Below, one piece after another: positions 13,155 to 24,764 of a stretch of 64,000 nucleotides of DNA. The translations under genes and the position numbers were made by a program. Below the pieces are notes generated by a model. The model was not told the origin of the DNA, did not search any database, and saw only the letters and a list, made by a program, of their open reading frames with translations. The first letter of the stretch is position 1. Each line of letters opens with the position of its first letter. Source of the DNA: Blepharisma stoltei (taxonomy: Eukaryota > Ciliophora > Heterotrichea > Heterotrichida > Blepharismidae); the NCBI GenBank assembly GCA_914767885.1, contig CAJZBQ010000045.1:275001-339000 (forward strand), given 5' to 3'.

Positions 13155-16081
13155 ATGGATGAAAATGAATACGATAGTAGCATTGAAGATTTACCTCAAG
13201 AAGAGTCAATTGACGAATGCTATGAAAGCGATTTTGAAAAAGAAGCTGACTCACTTGTCAAAAACTCCAGCATTACTACGCCAATTGGGGCTCAAAAATC
13301 CTTTATCACCCAACAAAATTGGCCAGGAGTATCTCTTAACTCCAAGATCTCTTCAACCAAAGTAAATTATCAAACTGTGTCCTCAAGCGCAACTTCTCTA
13401 GAAAACCCTCAAAAAGTGATAGCCAGACTTCAAAAAGAAAACGCAAGCTTAAGAAACCAATTAAAAGAATTAAATCTAAGATTAAATGAAGTTTTAGACA
13501 TCTCAAAGAAGAAAATTCTTAAAGCCCCTGATACAGCTACACGGGAAGAAGGAATCCGAAAGCAAGCAGACACAAAAGATAAGCAAGTTCGCGTTTATGA
13601 AAACGAATACAATCGATTGAAGGCTCGTTTAGAACAGTTACATGACACCAACTATGCAGTGCAGCTTAAATACTCAATTAAAGAAAAAGAAGAAAAAGTC
13701 AAGGACTTTGAGAAGCAGTTTAAAATATTGTCGGCTGAACAAAAAAATAGAGCAAAACTGCTGAATAAAGTGTATGGAGATGGATTGCCTGACGACATGA
13801 AAGAGTTAAATGAAGTGATGGAGGAGTCTAACCATTTGAGAGAACAAGTAAATGAGCTGGAAGCAAAGCTTGAAAAGAGTCATGAAGGATATGAGCAGCA
13901 ATATGAGCTAGAATTGAATTTGACTGAAAAACTGGAGAAGCTTCAAGAAATTTCGGAAAGTTATAATATTGAACTGGGAAAGCAGAAGTCTCCTTCGAAG
14001 ATAAATACAACTTATGAAAATCTACTAAAAAGCTACCAAAACACAGTAAAAATCAATGAAAACTCTATCAACCATTTGAAATCTCAAGAAAAAGATTTAA
14101 AAAAGCTTTTCGATTCAAATGTTATAGAAATCAATACAATAAAAAAAGAAATTAAAGAAAAAGAAGAGATCTCAATGAGAGTCAAAGAGGAGCTAAAAAA
14201 TATAATGAAAATAGCAGAAAGCAAGAACTTAGGCAATTTAGTAACTTTGCTTGAGTCAAAGCCTAAAGTATCGTCTCATTCAAGCTCTCCTCAGCCTAGG
14301 GCTTCTCAAGACTCCAACAGAGAAATCCACACAATTGCTGAAGTAGAAGAATCCTTAGCTGAAAGCAAATCTCTTGTCATGGCAATTTCTTCAAAAGATC
14401 TCAAAAAGCCAAGTCCGTTCAAATTCAATAAAAAAGTAATCAATGATGAAATTGATGAAGAAATTCCTGGAGAAAATATGCTTGTTGATGTTCCGCTTGT
14501 TAAATCAGTTCTTGAAACTCAAAAAAGCTATGAAAGTGAAAATTTGAAATCAACTCCAAATATTAGTTCTACTAAAGCGAATAAGCCAAAGCTTGATTTT
14601 CGATCAATTTTAAATCAAAATCCGGTAGCATCTCCATCTATGGAAGAAATTAAACCTGAAAATAAGCCGGTTAACCGTGGCCAAAACTCTTTAGAGTCTT
14701 TAGATGCTTTATTAGGGATTAAAAAAGCGGAGACTGAAGTAAAAGGTTTAGAAGATTTTACTGAGCATAGAAAAAGTTCAGCTAAAGAAGAGTCAAAGAC
14801 AGTTATTCCTTCGAAACCATCAATTTTTCAAGAATTAGAGCCAACACCAAATACTAAATCAATATTCGAAGAGTTAAGGTCCACAAATAAACCATTTCAG
14901 GAAGACCTAAGATCTTCAAAAAGCAAGCCAATCTTAGATGAACTGAAGCCAGCAAGCAGTAAATCAATCTTCGATGAATTGAAGCCCACAAACAAAAAAT
15001 CAATATTTGACGAGCTCAAGCCTACAAACAATAAATCTATTTTTGACGATTTAAAGCCAGCTACAGAAAATAAACCATTTTTTGAAGAACCAAAGCCAAC
15101 TTCAAATAAATCAATTTTTGAAGAACTTAAGCCAAATAATAAATCAATATTTGATGAGCTGAAGCCATCTGAAAAGTCAATTTTTGACGAGCTTAATTCA
15201 AACAATAAAGCTGAGTCTAATTTGCCATCATTTTTAAAGGATGAGCCTTTTTCATCAAAACCCCAGGAAAAGCCTGTAAAATCTACTCGAGATCGATCTC
15301 ATCTGTTTCAAGAGAAAAAATCTGATGATCTCTTTAGTAATAAAAGTCTATTTAATATAGACGAAATTAAACATACAGTTTCACAAAATTCAGAAGCAAC
15401 TCTTATATCACCTCCAACTCAAGCAGGAACTGAGAGTGTAAATCAGTCTAATTATGCATATTTAAAATGATTAGCATCGTTTTTGATTACAGTCAGTAGA
15501 TATATATTTTTATTCATGATAAATGGAAATATCTTTTTTCAGAGCCTAGCATTCCTAAATCAAAAAACACAAGAGAAAGACCTAATATGTTCCAATCAGA
15601 ACAGTTCATGCCAGAAAGCTTTAACTCCATTCAGCAGAATAATGATAAATTTGAGCTTAATTTAAATCAAAATAAATGAAGCTCATTCAATGAGCACGAA
15701 ATCAACCGTCCCAGCTTAAAAGAGCCGCGTAAATCAGTTCTCCAACAAGACAAAGGGGACAAACTAAAAAATTTAGCTGAAAAAGCTGAAAAAAATGAAT
15801 TTTTCCAAGATTTATTTGGAAGCCCAGATGATAAAAAAATAGAATTCACAAACATTAAAAGCAAACTTTTACCTACAACTCTTGAAAAAAACCAAAAAGC
15901 AATTCCAAAGCCTGTCGAGCCTATTATCGATAACACCCCAAGTGATATTTTCAGGTTCAGTGAGCCTGCAAGTTTTGCTCAAAAAATTCAGCCACCAAGT
16001 ACTGATACCTCATCATTCATAAAATCCGAAGCTTCAAAGAAGCCGACATTTGATTTAATTGAAGAAGATTTGATACTTTAG
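13155..16081 (+). CDS. Large coiled-coil protein with tandem KSIFDELKP repeats
   Basis: The start was chosen at MDENEYDSSIEDLPQEES; an in-frame ATG at 13068 would add a hydrophobic, atypical leader. Residues about 85-330 are strongly coiled-coil (IARLQKENASLRNQLKELN). The middle is Ser/Pro-rich, and around 14820-15200 there is a degenerate 11-13 residue repeat (KSIFDELKPTN) about ten times. The frame is lost after NYAYLK at 15470 and resumes about 75 bp on (SIPKSKNTRERPNMFQ), ending EEDLIL-TAG. Deleting 98 bp between TA sites at 15449 and 15547 gives 942 residues in one frame. Probably a structural or centrosome/basal-body protein; function not established. Confidence 0.75.
15449..15546 (+). 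other. Putative short eliminable segment (about 98 bp)
   Basis: The frame shift between the two halves of the coiled-coil gene requires removal of a length of 2 modulo 3. TA at 15449 and 15547 satisfies this and joins NQS to SIPKSKN. There is no diagnostic terminal repeat, so the boundaries are tentative. Confidence 0.4.
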
Positions 16082-16127
16082 TTTCTAGAAAACTTAATTT
16101 TTAATAAAATTGTATAAAAATTGTTAA

Positions 16128-18472
16128 TTAGGTATACAGTGTATATTTTGCTGGTATTTTATTTTTAGGAAGAGAAGGAGATCCTATAATCCCATACATG
16201 ATAAGTTTTTCAAACTCAGGGAGCTGCGAAATAGCTGCACAAATATCAGTTGCTCCTCGGTTTCCGATAGGGTTTCAGGATGCATTAAGAAGGGATAAAG
16301 CTTGCAAATTTTGAAGTGATTGACCAATTCGTGATGCTCCTACATCACATATTTCGTTGTCTTGAATTTCTAAAATTTTTAAATTTGGGACTAGCTGGAG
16401 ACCAAGGGAAAGCTCAATGGCTCCAGCGTCTTCCATTGCGTTGGAATTTAATGATAACTCTTCTAGTTTGGGGAGCTCTGGAATTACTTTGGAGACTTCA
16501 GCGATGCCTTCTTTTAAAAGCATGTTTGACGATAATTTGAGCGACCGTAAATTTGTTAATTTAAGTAGCACTTCACTAACTCCCCCCCCTCCGTGAGTGA
16601 ACACAAACCATTAGAAAAATCCCTATTTTTTGCCCAAAAACCCACCCTCGTCAGTGAACAAAAATTTTTTTAATAGAAAGAATTTTTATCGAAAAAAATT
16701 TTGATATATAAATGATAATTAGTATAATGAAATCTAGAGCTAATTCTGTTTAATTTCAAACTAATTGCTTTTTTAAAACATAATTTTATAAATTAAATTA
16801 ATATTTGCTTTCAAATTTTTGCGAATTAGAGATTTTTTAATTTCGAAAAACAATATTTTTTATAAAATTTATATATAAATTTTGTAAAATTAACCCCCCT
16901 CCGTGAGTGAACAAAATTTTTTTTGTTCACACTCACGGAGGGGGGGGTAGTAAGGATTTTTGCACCTCCAGACCCAATACAATTTCCGCTTAAGTCTAAA
17001 TTATGCTATAATAATTAAATTTAAAATCAATAATAATAGGGCTAGAAAGGTATCAATTTAACTCAGAATAAATAGAAAGTAAGCTTAAGCACTCCAGCCC
17101 ATAACTAATTCTAATCATTCCACCTTCTGATAAAAGCCCTCCAATTAAAGTAAGATTTCTAAGCTGTGGGGCAAAAGATAAAGCAATGCCGACATCTTCG
17201 GCCTCTTTCTCAAGGAATGTCCCACAATTCAAATAGAGGTCTAGCATGTTATTGAGCCTTGGAAGCACCCTAATTATAGCCACAATCCCTTCTTTCATCT
17301 TATCATTATTAATACTCAGCTTAGCCAGCTTTTTTAAATGTCCAATTCCTAGCGCTAAAAACTTAGCTCCTCTTATACCAATGCAATTAGAATTAAAACA
17401 TAAAGTCGTTAAATTTGCAAAAAAAGGCAAAATTTGTGACAAATCTCTTGCTCCATCATCTCCTAATTTCCTATTTAACATCATCTGTTGACACTCCACC
17501 TTTAAATGGAACCAAAAATCCTGCTCCAATTTAAAGGGAGGTTATTTTTTTTTTTAAATAAACTTTATATTAAATTTTAAATATTTTTTTTTGAATCTAA
17601 CAAATTATAAATTGAAACCAATCTTTTTGAATTTTTATTTATTTTTATTCTAAAAATAAACTTTTCAGTCTTTAACTATTTAAATAATATTTCTGCTTGA
17701 ACTTTTTCCGTTAAGTTAGGTCAAACTAATTTTATCAAAATTGGTATTTTGCGTATAAATTTCCTATTGAAAAATATTTTATTCCAATTTAAGGGATTAA
17801 AGAACTATGTTTTGTTCAAATTTAATTTGGGGGGTGAGTAAATTGAGATTCCTGTGACAAAATATTTTGATAATAATTTTCAATAACTTTTTGATTTATG
17901 ACCTTAGATTCCAAAAGGGTTCCTAACCCTTCAATAGTCCACAAAATGGAAATAGTATTCAAGTTAATTCAATTGTTTTTAATAAATTGTACATCTTTAT
18001 GGAACTCGATTAAGGACAGCTGAGGAGGCGCTCTCATTATTTTCGAGCTCCTTCTGCTTTTGGTAGGCTCAATGTGATTGCCTTGCATGGCTTCAATTAG
18101 TGCTTTTAATTCTAATACTTTACTAATGCATTCTTCTTTAGTGTGCTGGATCAGCTGATTCCTTTGTCAAGTCAACTCTTTTATCATTTTTTCTGCGTTT
18201 TTTTCAATCTCGCTTATCACTTGCTTTTGGAATTTAGCGATTTTTTTCATTTCTTCTTTTAGTCGGATCCCAATTGGATCCAAAGACATTCTTTCAACAT
18301 TTTCAATAAGGCTTTTTATATCTGGCAGAGGGACATCTACTATCATACTCATAGTCCTAGTTGGTGATCTTATCCGAAGCTTTTCCATGCAGCTTCTACA
18401 AAGTACTGCAGTTGAGCCATCTTCATTGGTTGCTGGCTCATTGGTTTTGCAATTTTCACATAGAGAATTCAT
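16128..18472 (-). CDS. N-terminal zinc-binding, C-terminal leucine-rich-repeat protein
   Basis: The N terminus CENCKTNEPATNEDGSTAVLCRSC is a two-pair Cys zinc-binding module like half of a B-box, followed by a coiled coil (IGIRLKEEMKKIAKFQKQVISEIEKNAEKM) and a C-terminal set of ribonuclease-inhibitor-type LRRs of about 28 residues (LTTLCFNSNCIGIRGAKFLA, LDLSGNCIGSGGAKILSE, LEELSLNSNAMEDAGAIELS). Reading it requires removal of elements near 17492-17838, 17000-17061 and 16580-16953; the product is about 519 residues. TGA is Trp at KELTWQRNQ and LLNASWNPIGNRG. The zinc/coiled-coil part suggests a TRIM-like layout, but there is no RING. Function unknown. Confidence 0.8.
16580..16950 (-). mobile_element. 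Class T element, family 1 (371 bp, TAA duplication) in the LRR gene
   Basis: TAA at 16577-16579 and 16951-16953. C-run ends with CTCCGTGAGTGAACA motifs in inverted orientation, two copies at each end, and the conserved internal block. Removal restores one LRR (NCIGSGGAKILSEVLLKLTNL). Confidence 0.92.
17000..17061 (-). other. Short 62-bp eliminable segment in the LRR gene
   Basis: TAA at 16997-16999 and 17059-17061 (plus strand). Contains in-frame stops; deletion gives YSELDLSGNCIGSG in frame, completing the LRR. Confidence 0.6.
17492..17838 (-). mobile_element. Class T element, family 2 (about 347 bp) in the LRR gene
   Basis: C-run ends ACTCCACCTTTAAATGGAAC and TTTAATTTGGGGGGTGAG, with the family-2 internal hairpin. 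Flanks are TGA (17489) and TAA (17839), a mismatched duplication. A TNA-precise cut leaves the frame one base off; a 349-bp cut restores IENYYQNILSQESQF-QQMMLNRKLGDDGARDLS. Either the boundary has decayed or one base of a homopolymer is wrong. Confidence 0.75.
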
Positions 18473-18548
18473 TATTTAATATAATTTCAGAAGTATCATT
18501 ACTTATTTTTTATGTGATTAAAATTGCGCATAATAAGTTAACGAAATA

Positions 18549-19064
18549 ATGGAGCATCTTTCTCTTCCAGAAGCACAACTACTTTATGCAATTTATAAGC
18601 TGGAGCATGATGGTAGGCTAAAGCTAGACGACAAAAAGAAATTATATTATTTTTAGCTGAAAAGTAATTAGAATTTTTCATTAATTATAATAAAGGCTAT
18701 TTTTTTAATAATGAATTCAGATAAGTAAAATATAAAACAAATGGTTATCTCACAGGATGAAAAAATCTTTTCCTTACTTGACCAATATAAAGAAGACCAA
18801 AATGAAGCTAGTTTATTACAAGACATGCTTAAGATTGTCAAACCTATAAGACATAAACCTGAAACTGTAGCCATTCCTCCCAGAGTTCAAACAACTGAAG
18901 ACAGCAGTCCGCTCGGCAAATTTTTATGTGAACAGAAAAAGAGACAAAGTGCAGAGCATGGATTAACATTATCACTATACAAAATGGCTGACGAAGTTGA
19001 AGAAATGCCGCCTGTGGAGGAGATGCCAGAGATGCCTATGCAAGAAATGCGGCTTAATTTTTAG
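18549..19064 (+). CDS. Small acidic-tailed helical protein
   Basis: After removal of a 90-bp TA-bounded segment the gene codes for 141 residues. The first part (LPEAQLLYAIYKLEHDGRLKLDDKKKLKQMVISQDEKIFSLLDQYKE) is predicted helical and the tail is Met/Glu/Pro-rich (EEMPPVEEMPEMPMQEM). The layout resembles small proteins with a short helical dimerisation module, but I do not recognise the family. Convergent with the coiled-coil gene at 19115. Confidence 0.65.
18645..18734 (+). other. Short 90-bp TA-bounded eliminable segment
   Basis: TA at 18643-18644 and 18733-18734. Begins TATTATTTTT and ends AAAATATA, a weak inverted repeat. Of the TA pairs that keep the frame, this is the only one that avoids a stop, giving DDKKKLKQMVISQDEK. 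Confidence 0.65.
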
Positions 19065-19114
19065 GTGACACTTATTAATATTAATTACTTTCAAAACCAA
19101 TTTATAGGGTTGTA

Positions 19115-20775
19115 TCAACGCTTTGACATTTTATTTTCCTGCTTATTTTGTGGGATTTCTTTTTCGAAGTCAGTTTGGCAGCAGTTTGAATTAGAGGCTT
19201 CGTTGCCATGAGTGGAGCATGTGGTGAGGTCAGAAGATTCTGAATTTTCAAGGGGAGGGTCTGAGCAAGAAATTAAAATTTCCATGTCTTTTAGGATTTG
19301 GTCATTTTCAGTTAATATGGTCAAAACTTGTCTGTTTTGGCTTTCCCGGCACTCCTCTCTTAGAATGAAGAGCTCTTGCATCCTTTTTTGTATTTCGTCT
19401 TCGATGTTGTTTATATCGTGTTTTAGGGCAAGATTTGTGTATTCGACTGATTGAGTTTTTGCTCTGATTTCGCAATTTTTTTTGTTTATCTCATGTTGTT
19501 GTGATTTTGTAGTATCAATTAATTTTTCTAATTCCTTGATTTCTAAATCGAGTGTTGGTAAATAATTTTTGATTGATTGTGACTCATCTTTTGAGGAATC
19601 TGTCTGTTTTTCGAGATCATCAATTATTGAATCAATATTTTTTATTTCATTTTTAAGCTTTTCATGAATATTCTGGTATTCTTCTATGTCTTTCTCGTAA
19701 TTTTCAATTTTCCTTTCATATCGTTTTATTTGTCGTTCTTTTTCTGGTATGCATTTTCCCTTAGATTACCTTATTGTAGTTATTTGAATTTCTTATATAT
19801 AAAGCAAGGGTAAACATAATAATTCTCTTAACCTTTTATGTACAAAGTTACTTTTCATTAAATTCGCCTTGTCCACACTTTTCGATATTTTTATGAATTT
19901 ATCCTCTTCTAATTTATAATTAATATAGTGATGGCAGCAACATGTCTTTGACGATGACGCACCACTTTGGCACCAAAATCGCTTTATAACCTATTCCAAG
20001 GTTCAGTCCCTTTAACCCTTCGCTTGCCTCGAGCGGCTGTAGGGGTGGGCAAGTCTTAGGAGCCAGCTGGAGGTTATTCCAGTCTAGATATAGATATCCG
20101 GATGGTTTTTAGTCTCGTGGTCTTTTTTTTCCTGGATGTTGCCCTTCATCAAGGGGTCGACTGGAGCAATCGGGCTGACCTTTGGCTCCATAGGATGGAA
20201 TGATGTGGAGCAAGAGGAGTCTTAATAACCCGTCGAGACTCAGGGAAATCGATGCAAGCCCCAGTCCCGAGAGTAGACCATTGTTGAGACAGGGTTCATG
20301 CGACTGAATTCCTCCTTGTAAGCAGGCTCCGGCGATCTCATGCGTGTGGAGGCATCAAAACTGGAAGACTTTAAGCTCTTTAATCTAAATCTTCTAATTT
20401 TTTAATAATCTTCACTTTTTCAAGCTTAAAACTTTTTAATTCTTCCTCACTTTTTTTATATTTAGAAACCTCCTCTTTAAGTTTTGCTTTGGATTTCATA
20501 AATCGGCTTTTAGAAATTGCTAGTCTAGGGTCTGTTATTCTTGCAAAAGCTGTGCTTCTTTTTTTATTGACTGGGGATAGGCTTTTAGAATTTGATTTCA
20601 GATTATTTTTTTGTTGCTCTTCTAAATCCCTCAGATTAAAAGTCGATAATCTGAATGGATTTTTTTTGTTGTTACTATACCTCGGGGTATAAGTCCATGC
20701 GAATTTTTCCGTTAAATCATTTTCATTCTCTTCAGTCTGCAAATTTGTGTTAATTGATACTCTAAAATTATGCAT
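19115..20775 (-). CDS. Coiled-coil protein interrupted by a class S insertion
   Basis: The N-terminal part (MHNFRVSINTNLQ to SFKLEKVKIIKKLE, from 20775) is basic; the rest (ERQIKRYERKIENYEKDIEE, LKNEIKNIDSIIDDLEKQ, CRESQNRQVLTILTENDQI) is coiled coil, ending with a Cys-containing tail (TCSTHGNEASNSNCC). Removing 19916-20400 rejoins KKLE to EDKFIKISKSVDKANLMK. A further stretch with two in-frame stops near 19760-19830 probably marks a short AT-rich segment of about 69-72 bp whose ends I cannot fix. Function unknown. Confidence 0.65.
19916..20389 (+). mobile_element. Class S insertion, family A
   Basis: Target duplication TCTTCTAATTT at 19905-19915 and 20390-20400, extendable with mismatches. 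The GC-rich body shares long blocks with the copy at 42490-43006: ACGATGACGCACCAC, CCGGATGGTTTTT, GAGGCATCAAA-CTGGAAG. The GGCATCAAA block near the 3' end resembles a tRNA T-arm/B-box. It lies inside the minus-strand coiled-coil gene. Confidence 0.82.
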
Positions 20776-20890
20776 TTATGTTGGAGATTATAATACTTTA
20801 TGATTCTGATTAATAAATTCAACAAAATAATTACTAATAAGAATCAGGATTAGCATGGTGTTATGATAAATTATTTTAAACCGATATCTA

Positions 20891-22322
20891 TTAATTTATG
20901 TGTCCTTCTTGGAACTCTCCTGCTTCGTTAGCTTCTGCCACAACTTCCCACTCTTCATCTTCATTTTCCCTAATTAGTCTTGTAATAAAATCAGTTGAGC
21001 AAACCCCTAACTCCCCCCCTCCGCGAGTGAACAAAACCATTGGAAAAATCTCTATTTTTTGCCTAAAAAGCCCTCCCTTCGTGAGTGAAGAAAAATATTT
21101 TTAATAGAAAAAAAATTTATGAAAAAAAAAATTGATATATAAGTGATAATTATTATAATGAAATCTCGAGCTAATTCTGTTTAATTTTAAACAAATTGCG
21201 TTTTTAAAACATAAATTTTTATAAATTAAATTAATATTTGCTTCCAATTTTTGCAAATTAGGATTTTTTTAAAATTCCGAAAACATTTTTTTCTAGTGAG
21301 TGAACAAAATTTTTTTGTTCGCTCACGGAGGGGGGAGTAAGAGATTTCCTTCATTCAATGAAATTTTCAAAGCTGCAACCTTCAAGCTTAAAATTACCTT
21401 AAAAACCCAGCTTCCATCTACAGTAGTCCATAGGATTACATCTCCATCATCCCCAGCACTTACAATCCTATGACCATAAAACGGCTTCATGCCAAATCAC
21501 AGTGTATTTTTGAAAGTTTATATTTCATCAAAGCACATTTGGTCGAAATTTAACTTTTTTTTCGGTCAAATGTCTCTATCAAAAAGCTTCAACTAATTTT
21601 CGACCAAATGTACTCCGGTGGAATGCACACTATCAAAAGTGCACGATAATTGGACCTGCACCCCCATAAAACGGCTTATAAGGAAGCCAGGCCACATCTC
21701 TTACCCATCCCTTATGTTTTTCAAGCACATCAAATGCTAAATCTTCTTCTTCCCACCTTCATACTTTTACAAGCCCATCAGCACCTCCAGTCACAAAGCT
21801 TTTATGAATTTCAGTGATATCAAGAATGCTTCTTGAGGATGAAGGAGACCAAAATACTGAAGAAACCCCTCCTTCATGTGCCATTAATTTAGATGCCTCC
21901 CACCTGTCGTCAGATACCCGAGTAAGGAGAGAAATGCACCCATCTGCAGATCCTGCTAGCAAAATAAGTCCAAACTCGTGAGGAGACCAGCTTAAAGAAG
22001 TAATCGGAGCAAGATGTTCTTCATATTCATATATAAGGGTCCATTTATTTTGTGCTGTTTCTTTTCATATTGCCACTTTTCTATCCCCACTTCCTGTGGC
22101 TAATAGAGAGCCAAACTGGGGATGTGACCAGGAAAGCGAAATGACGGCAGCTTGATGATAGTTAATTTCAGAAATCTGAGCTGGCTGGTCTTCTGTGAGC
22201 ATAAAAACTTTGACTTTTCCATCAGAGCCACACGTAGCGAAGCGTTTTCCATAATAATCAAATTGCGTATCGAAAATCGTGCCTTCATGTGATGTCACTA
22301 CAGATGTTTTAGGAAAAGCCAT
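20891..22322 (-). CDS. SEC13: SEC13 WD40 protein
   Basis: COPII coat/nuclear pore beta-propeller. After removal of 21011-21340 and 21488-21677 the frame gives 303 residues, the usual SEC13 size. Diagnostic sequence: SHEGTIFDTQFDYYGKRFATCGSDGKVKVF, SWSHPQFGSLLATGSGDRKVAIWKE, APITSLSWSPHEFGLILLAGSADGCISLL, FVTGGADGLVKVWRW, HKGWVRDVAWLP. Trp of KVAIW and KVWRW is TGA. The last blade (NEGNLLGVCSTDFITRLIREN) is degenerate: where family members have SGDNKVTLWKE, this one has STDFITRLIRE. Head-to-tail with the carrier gene on the same strand. Confidence 0.93.
21011..21337 (-). mobile_element. Class T element, family 1 (327 bp, TAA duplication) in SEC13
   Basis: TAA at 21008-21010 and 21338-21340. 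Ends CTCCCCCCCTCCGCGAGTGAAC and GTTCGCTCACGGAGG, with the conserved interior. Removal joins LNEGNL to LGVCSTDF in frame. Confidence 0.92.
21488..21663 (-). mobile_element. Class C element (176 bp, 14-bp duplication) in SEC13
   Basis: Target duplication CCATAAAACGGCTT at 21474-21487 and 21664-21677. The interior has inverted copies of CATTTGGTCGAAA / TTTTCGACCAAATG and the block GAATGCACACTATCAAAA shared with the element at 41466. Deleting 190 bp restores KPFYGHRIVSAGDDGDVILW. Confidence 0.85.
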
Positions 22323-22431
22323 TTCTAAAATTATCTTAATTTACCTTATTTTATATAAAAATTTCTAGTTGTTGGAGCATTCTTATATCTCATGCCTTTT
22401 ATTATCATTTTTTAAATCTTATAGAGCTATA

Positions 22432-23241
22432 TTAATCAATCATGTAAAAATTATGTTTGTCGAAATACTGCTTAAAGTATTCATACAAATTTATGTAAAT
22501 GTTCACACCTAATACAAGTCTTCCAAGTCTAGGCCAAATTCCATGTGTCAATGTCTGAAGCCCTTCACGCTTCACAATAAGTTTTATTCCGCTAAATGGA
22601 ATTTTTTCTAAATGACTATAGCAGCAATTTCTTGTTTGTAGCTTTGTTTTTATTACATCAAATGGATGAGTTATTAATGTAGCTAGAATAGCACCTGTTG
22701 TGCAGCTTAAAGTTCTGGAAATATTTGGGTGCTTATCTTTGTGTTTTTTATGGAGATTTTCCATTGTAAGGAAAAAAGTTCCGGAGAATAATACATCACG
22801 GACTAGGGTTACTCTGAGTCCTGAAAAGCCAATATTACTAAAAGAGAGTTGTCCTGACCCAGTGCCCATTAAAGATGTCTTGAATCTCTCGATTGGAGAA
22901 GATACAATTACAGCTGTAAGTTTGGCCACCATAGCTGAAAGTCCAGAGCCTAGTGACCCGAACCAATCATCAAGAGGCGGCCGAAGTATTTCATAAAGAG
23001 AGTAGTGAACTAAATTAACGCCTAAAATAGATACTAGTGAAGGCGATATACCTCTTCATAAGTTAGGTAGTCCTTTATGAGAGATTATTTGCTCAATTGA
23101 GTGCTTAACAGATAGCCGATTTAAGGATCCGATTTGAGTATTTTTTATAACATCAAGTGGGTTGAGAACAATCGCGTAAACAGCAGAGGAGATACAGGTT
23201 GAAGCAAGCACAGACAGTTTGCTTTCACTCCTTTCAGTCAT
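22432..23241 (-). CDS. Mitochondrial carrier (SLC25) family protein
   Basis: 269 residues, uninterrupted, with the three carrier repeats marked by P-x-[DE]-x-x-[KR]: PLDVIKNTQIGSL, PIERFKTSLMGTG and PFDVIKTKLQTR, each followed by the G-rich second helix (KGLPNLWRGISPSLVS, REGLQTLTHGIWPRLGRLV). Six membrane helices expected. It exchanges a small metabolite across the inner mitochondrial membrane; the second signature PIER is non-standard and the substrate cannot be told. Trp in LPNLWRGI is TGA. Confidence 0.88.
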
Positions 23242-23832
23242 TTAAAAATTATGTTATTTTGATTACTGGATACTATAAGATGGACTTGTGAAGCTACAAG
23301 ATAAAAAAGTTTATTTAGTTAAAAGTAAATGCATTTTTACCCTTTCTTAATTATTTTATTGAGTTTATCTTATAAACATAAATATTAAGCTGCGATAAAT
23401 ATTGACACTCTTTGCTTTTGAAGCTAATAAAATAATTTCAATTAACATGATAATTATCTCTTCTTGAATTTTACTATGATTAGACTGAATCCTGATACAT
23501 TGGAATTTGAGAGTATTGAGTGCAATTTGATTTGAATTAATAGTTGCTTGCCTTATAATGTTTAAATTTTAAATGATAGATTTTGAAAATAGAATTTTAT
23601 TGTGGATTTTATATTATTATAACATATTCAACTTTTTAACGTTTCCTGAAGCTATAAGATATCATATTGCATACAATACACAACAAAATTTATTTAAAAT
23701 GGCTTTGCAATTATAATTTTTTCAAATTAAAGCATTTTCCTATCCCTCTCCTTTCAATTTTCTTTATTTATTCAATTTCTGAAGATTCCATTTCAATCTC
23801 TTTTTTATACTCAATTTCATAATAAACCATAA
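23242..23832. other. Divergent intergenic spacer
   Basis: About 590 bp, AT-rich, between divergent genes. Presumably holds both promoters; no recognisable motif, RNA gene or repeat. Confidence 0.55.
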
Positions 23833-24585
23833 ATGGACCCATCACCAAGTAAACTCCGTATCAAGCAGCTCTCAGAGCGACTTCTAAACCTTCAAAGCGG
23901 CTTAGAAGAAGAAAAGCAAAGCAGAGTAGAATCATTCCAGTCCAAGCTCAAAGGTCTTGAATCAAAAGTCGAAAACAGCCAGCTTAACTTCGAAAGTAAA
24001 TTTAAACTCCTCAAAGATCAAGTCAACAAGCTCGGAGAAAGCATTGCAGAAGAGCGCATGGCCAGAGAGCTTCTTGATGAGCGAAAATCAAAAGAACTGA
24101 AACTCGTTGAAAACAATTTAAACATCGATTTAAACTTGCTTAAACAAAGCCGCAGAGATAATGAAGCCAAAGTAAACAAGTTGCTAGATGAAAAACTGTT
24201 CAGCTTAAGACTTGACCTTGCCAAAGAAAAAAAAGTTAGAGAAGAGGTCAGTGAGCAGCAGCATCAACAATTGGAAGAAAATATCAATAGACTTAATAGT
24301 ATTGTGGAAGGAGAAGCTGCAGCAAGAGAAGAGGGCATAGAAAAACTAAATCAACACATCCATGATGAGTTTCATAATTTTGAAGAAGAGCTGGGGACTG
24401 AGAAAAAAGACAGAGAAGAAGCGAATTCGACGATGCTTAAAATGCTTGAAGAAATGCAGGAAAGACTGCTGCAAGAACTTTTAGCAGAGAGAAAAGAAAG
24501 ACAAGGGACAGAAGAAACCTTGTTAAAGCTATTGGAGGAGACTTGCTTAAGAGTAGAAACTTCACTGAGAACGTCTGCTATTTAG
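23833..24585 (+). CDS. SF-assemblin (striated fibre protein)
   Basis: 250 residues, almost entirely helical. It starts with a Ser/Pro head (MDPSPSKLRIKQLSERL) followed by a rod with the family pattern (GLESKVENSQLNFESKFKLLKDQ, ERMARELLDERKSKEL, REEVSEQQHQQLEENINRLN, EREEANSTMLKMLEEMQERL-like segment). SF-assemblins build the striated microtubule-associated fibres at basal bodies of algae and ciliates (kinetodesmal fibre/rootlet). No insertion, no TGA codon needed. Confidence 0.85.
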   Translation: MDPSPSKLRIKQLSERLLNLQSGLEEEKQSRVESFQSKLKGLESKVENSQLNFESKFKLLKDQVNKLGESIAEERMARELLDERKSKELKLVENNLNIDLNLLKQSRRDNEAKVNKLLDEKLFSLRLDLAKEKKVREEVSEQQHQQLEENINRLNSIVEGEAAAREEGIEKLNQHIHDEFHNFEEELGTEKKDREEANSTMLKMLEEMQERLLQELLAERKERQGTEETLLKLLEETCLRVETSLRTSAI

Positions 24586-24764
24586 TCTTAGCTTAAGGGA
24601 TATATTTAATAAAAAATATTGGAAAATGCTTAAGAATTATTGGAAAGTTTTTATAAATTCTTTTTAAAAGAACTAGTGCTAAAATCTGTAAAGGCGATCT
24701 AATGAGAAGAAATTAGAGCTTCAGTAACTTTCTTATTGTCCCATAGAGCTTCATTTACCTATTA

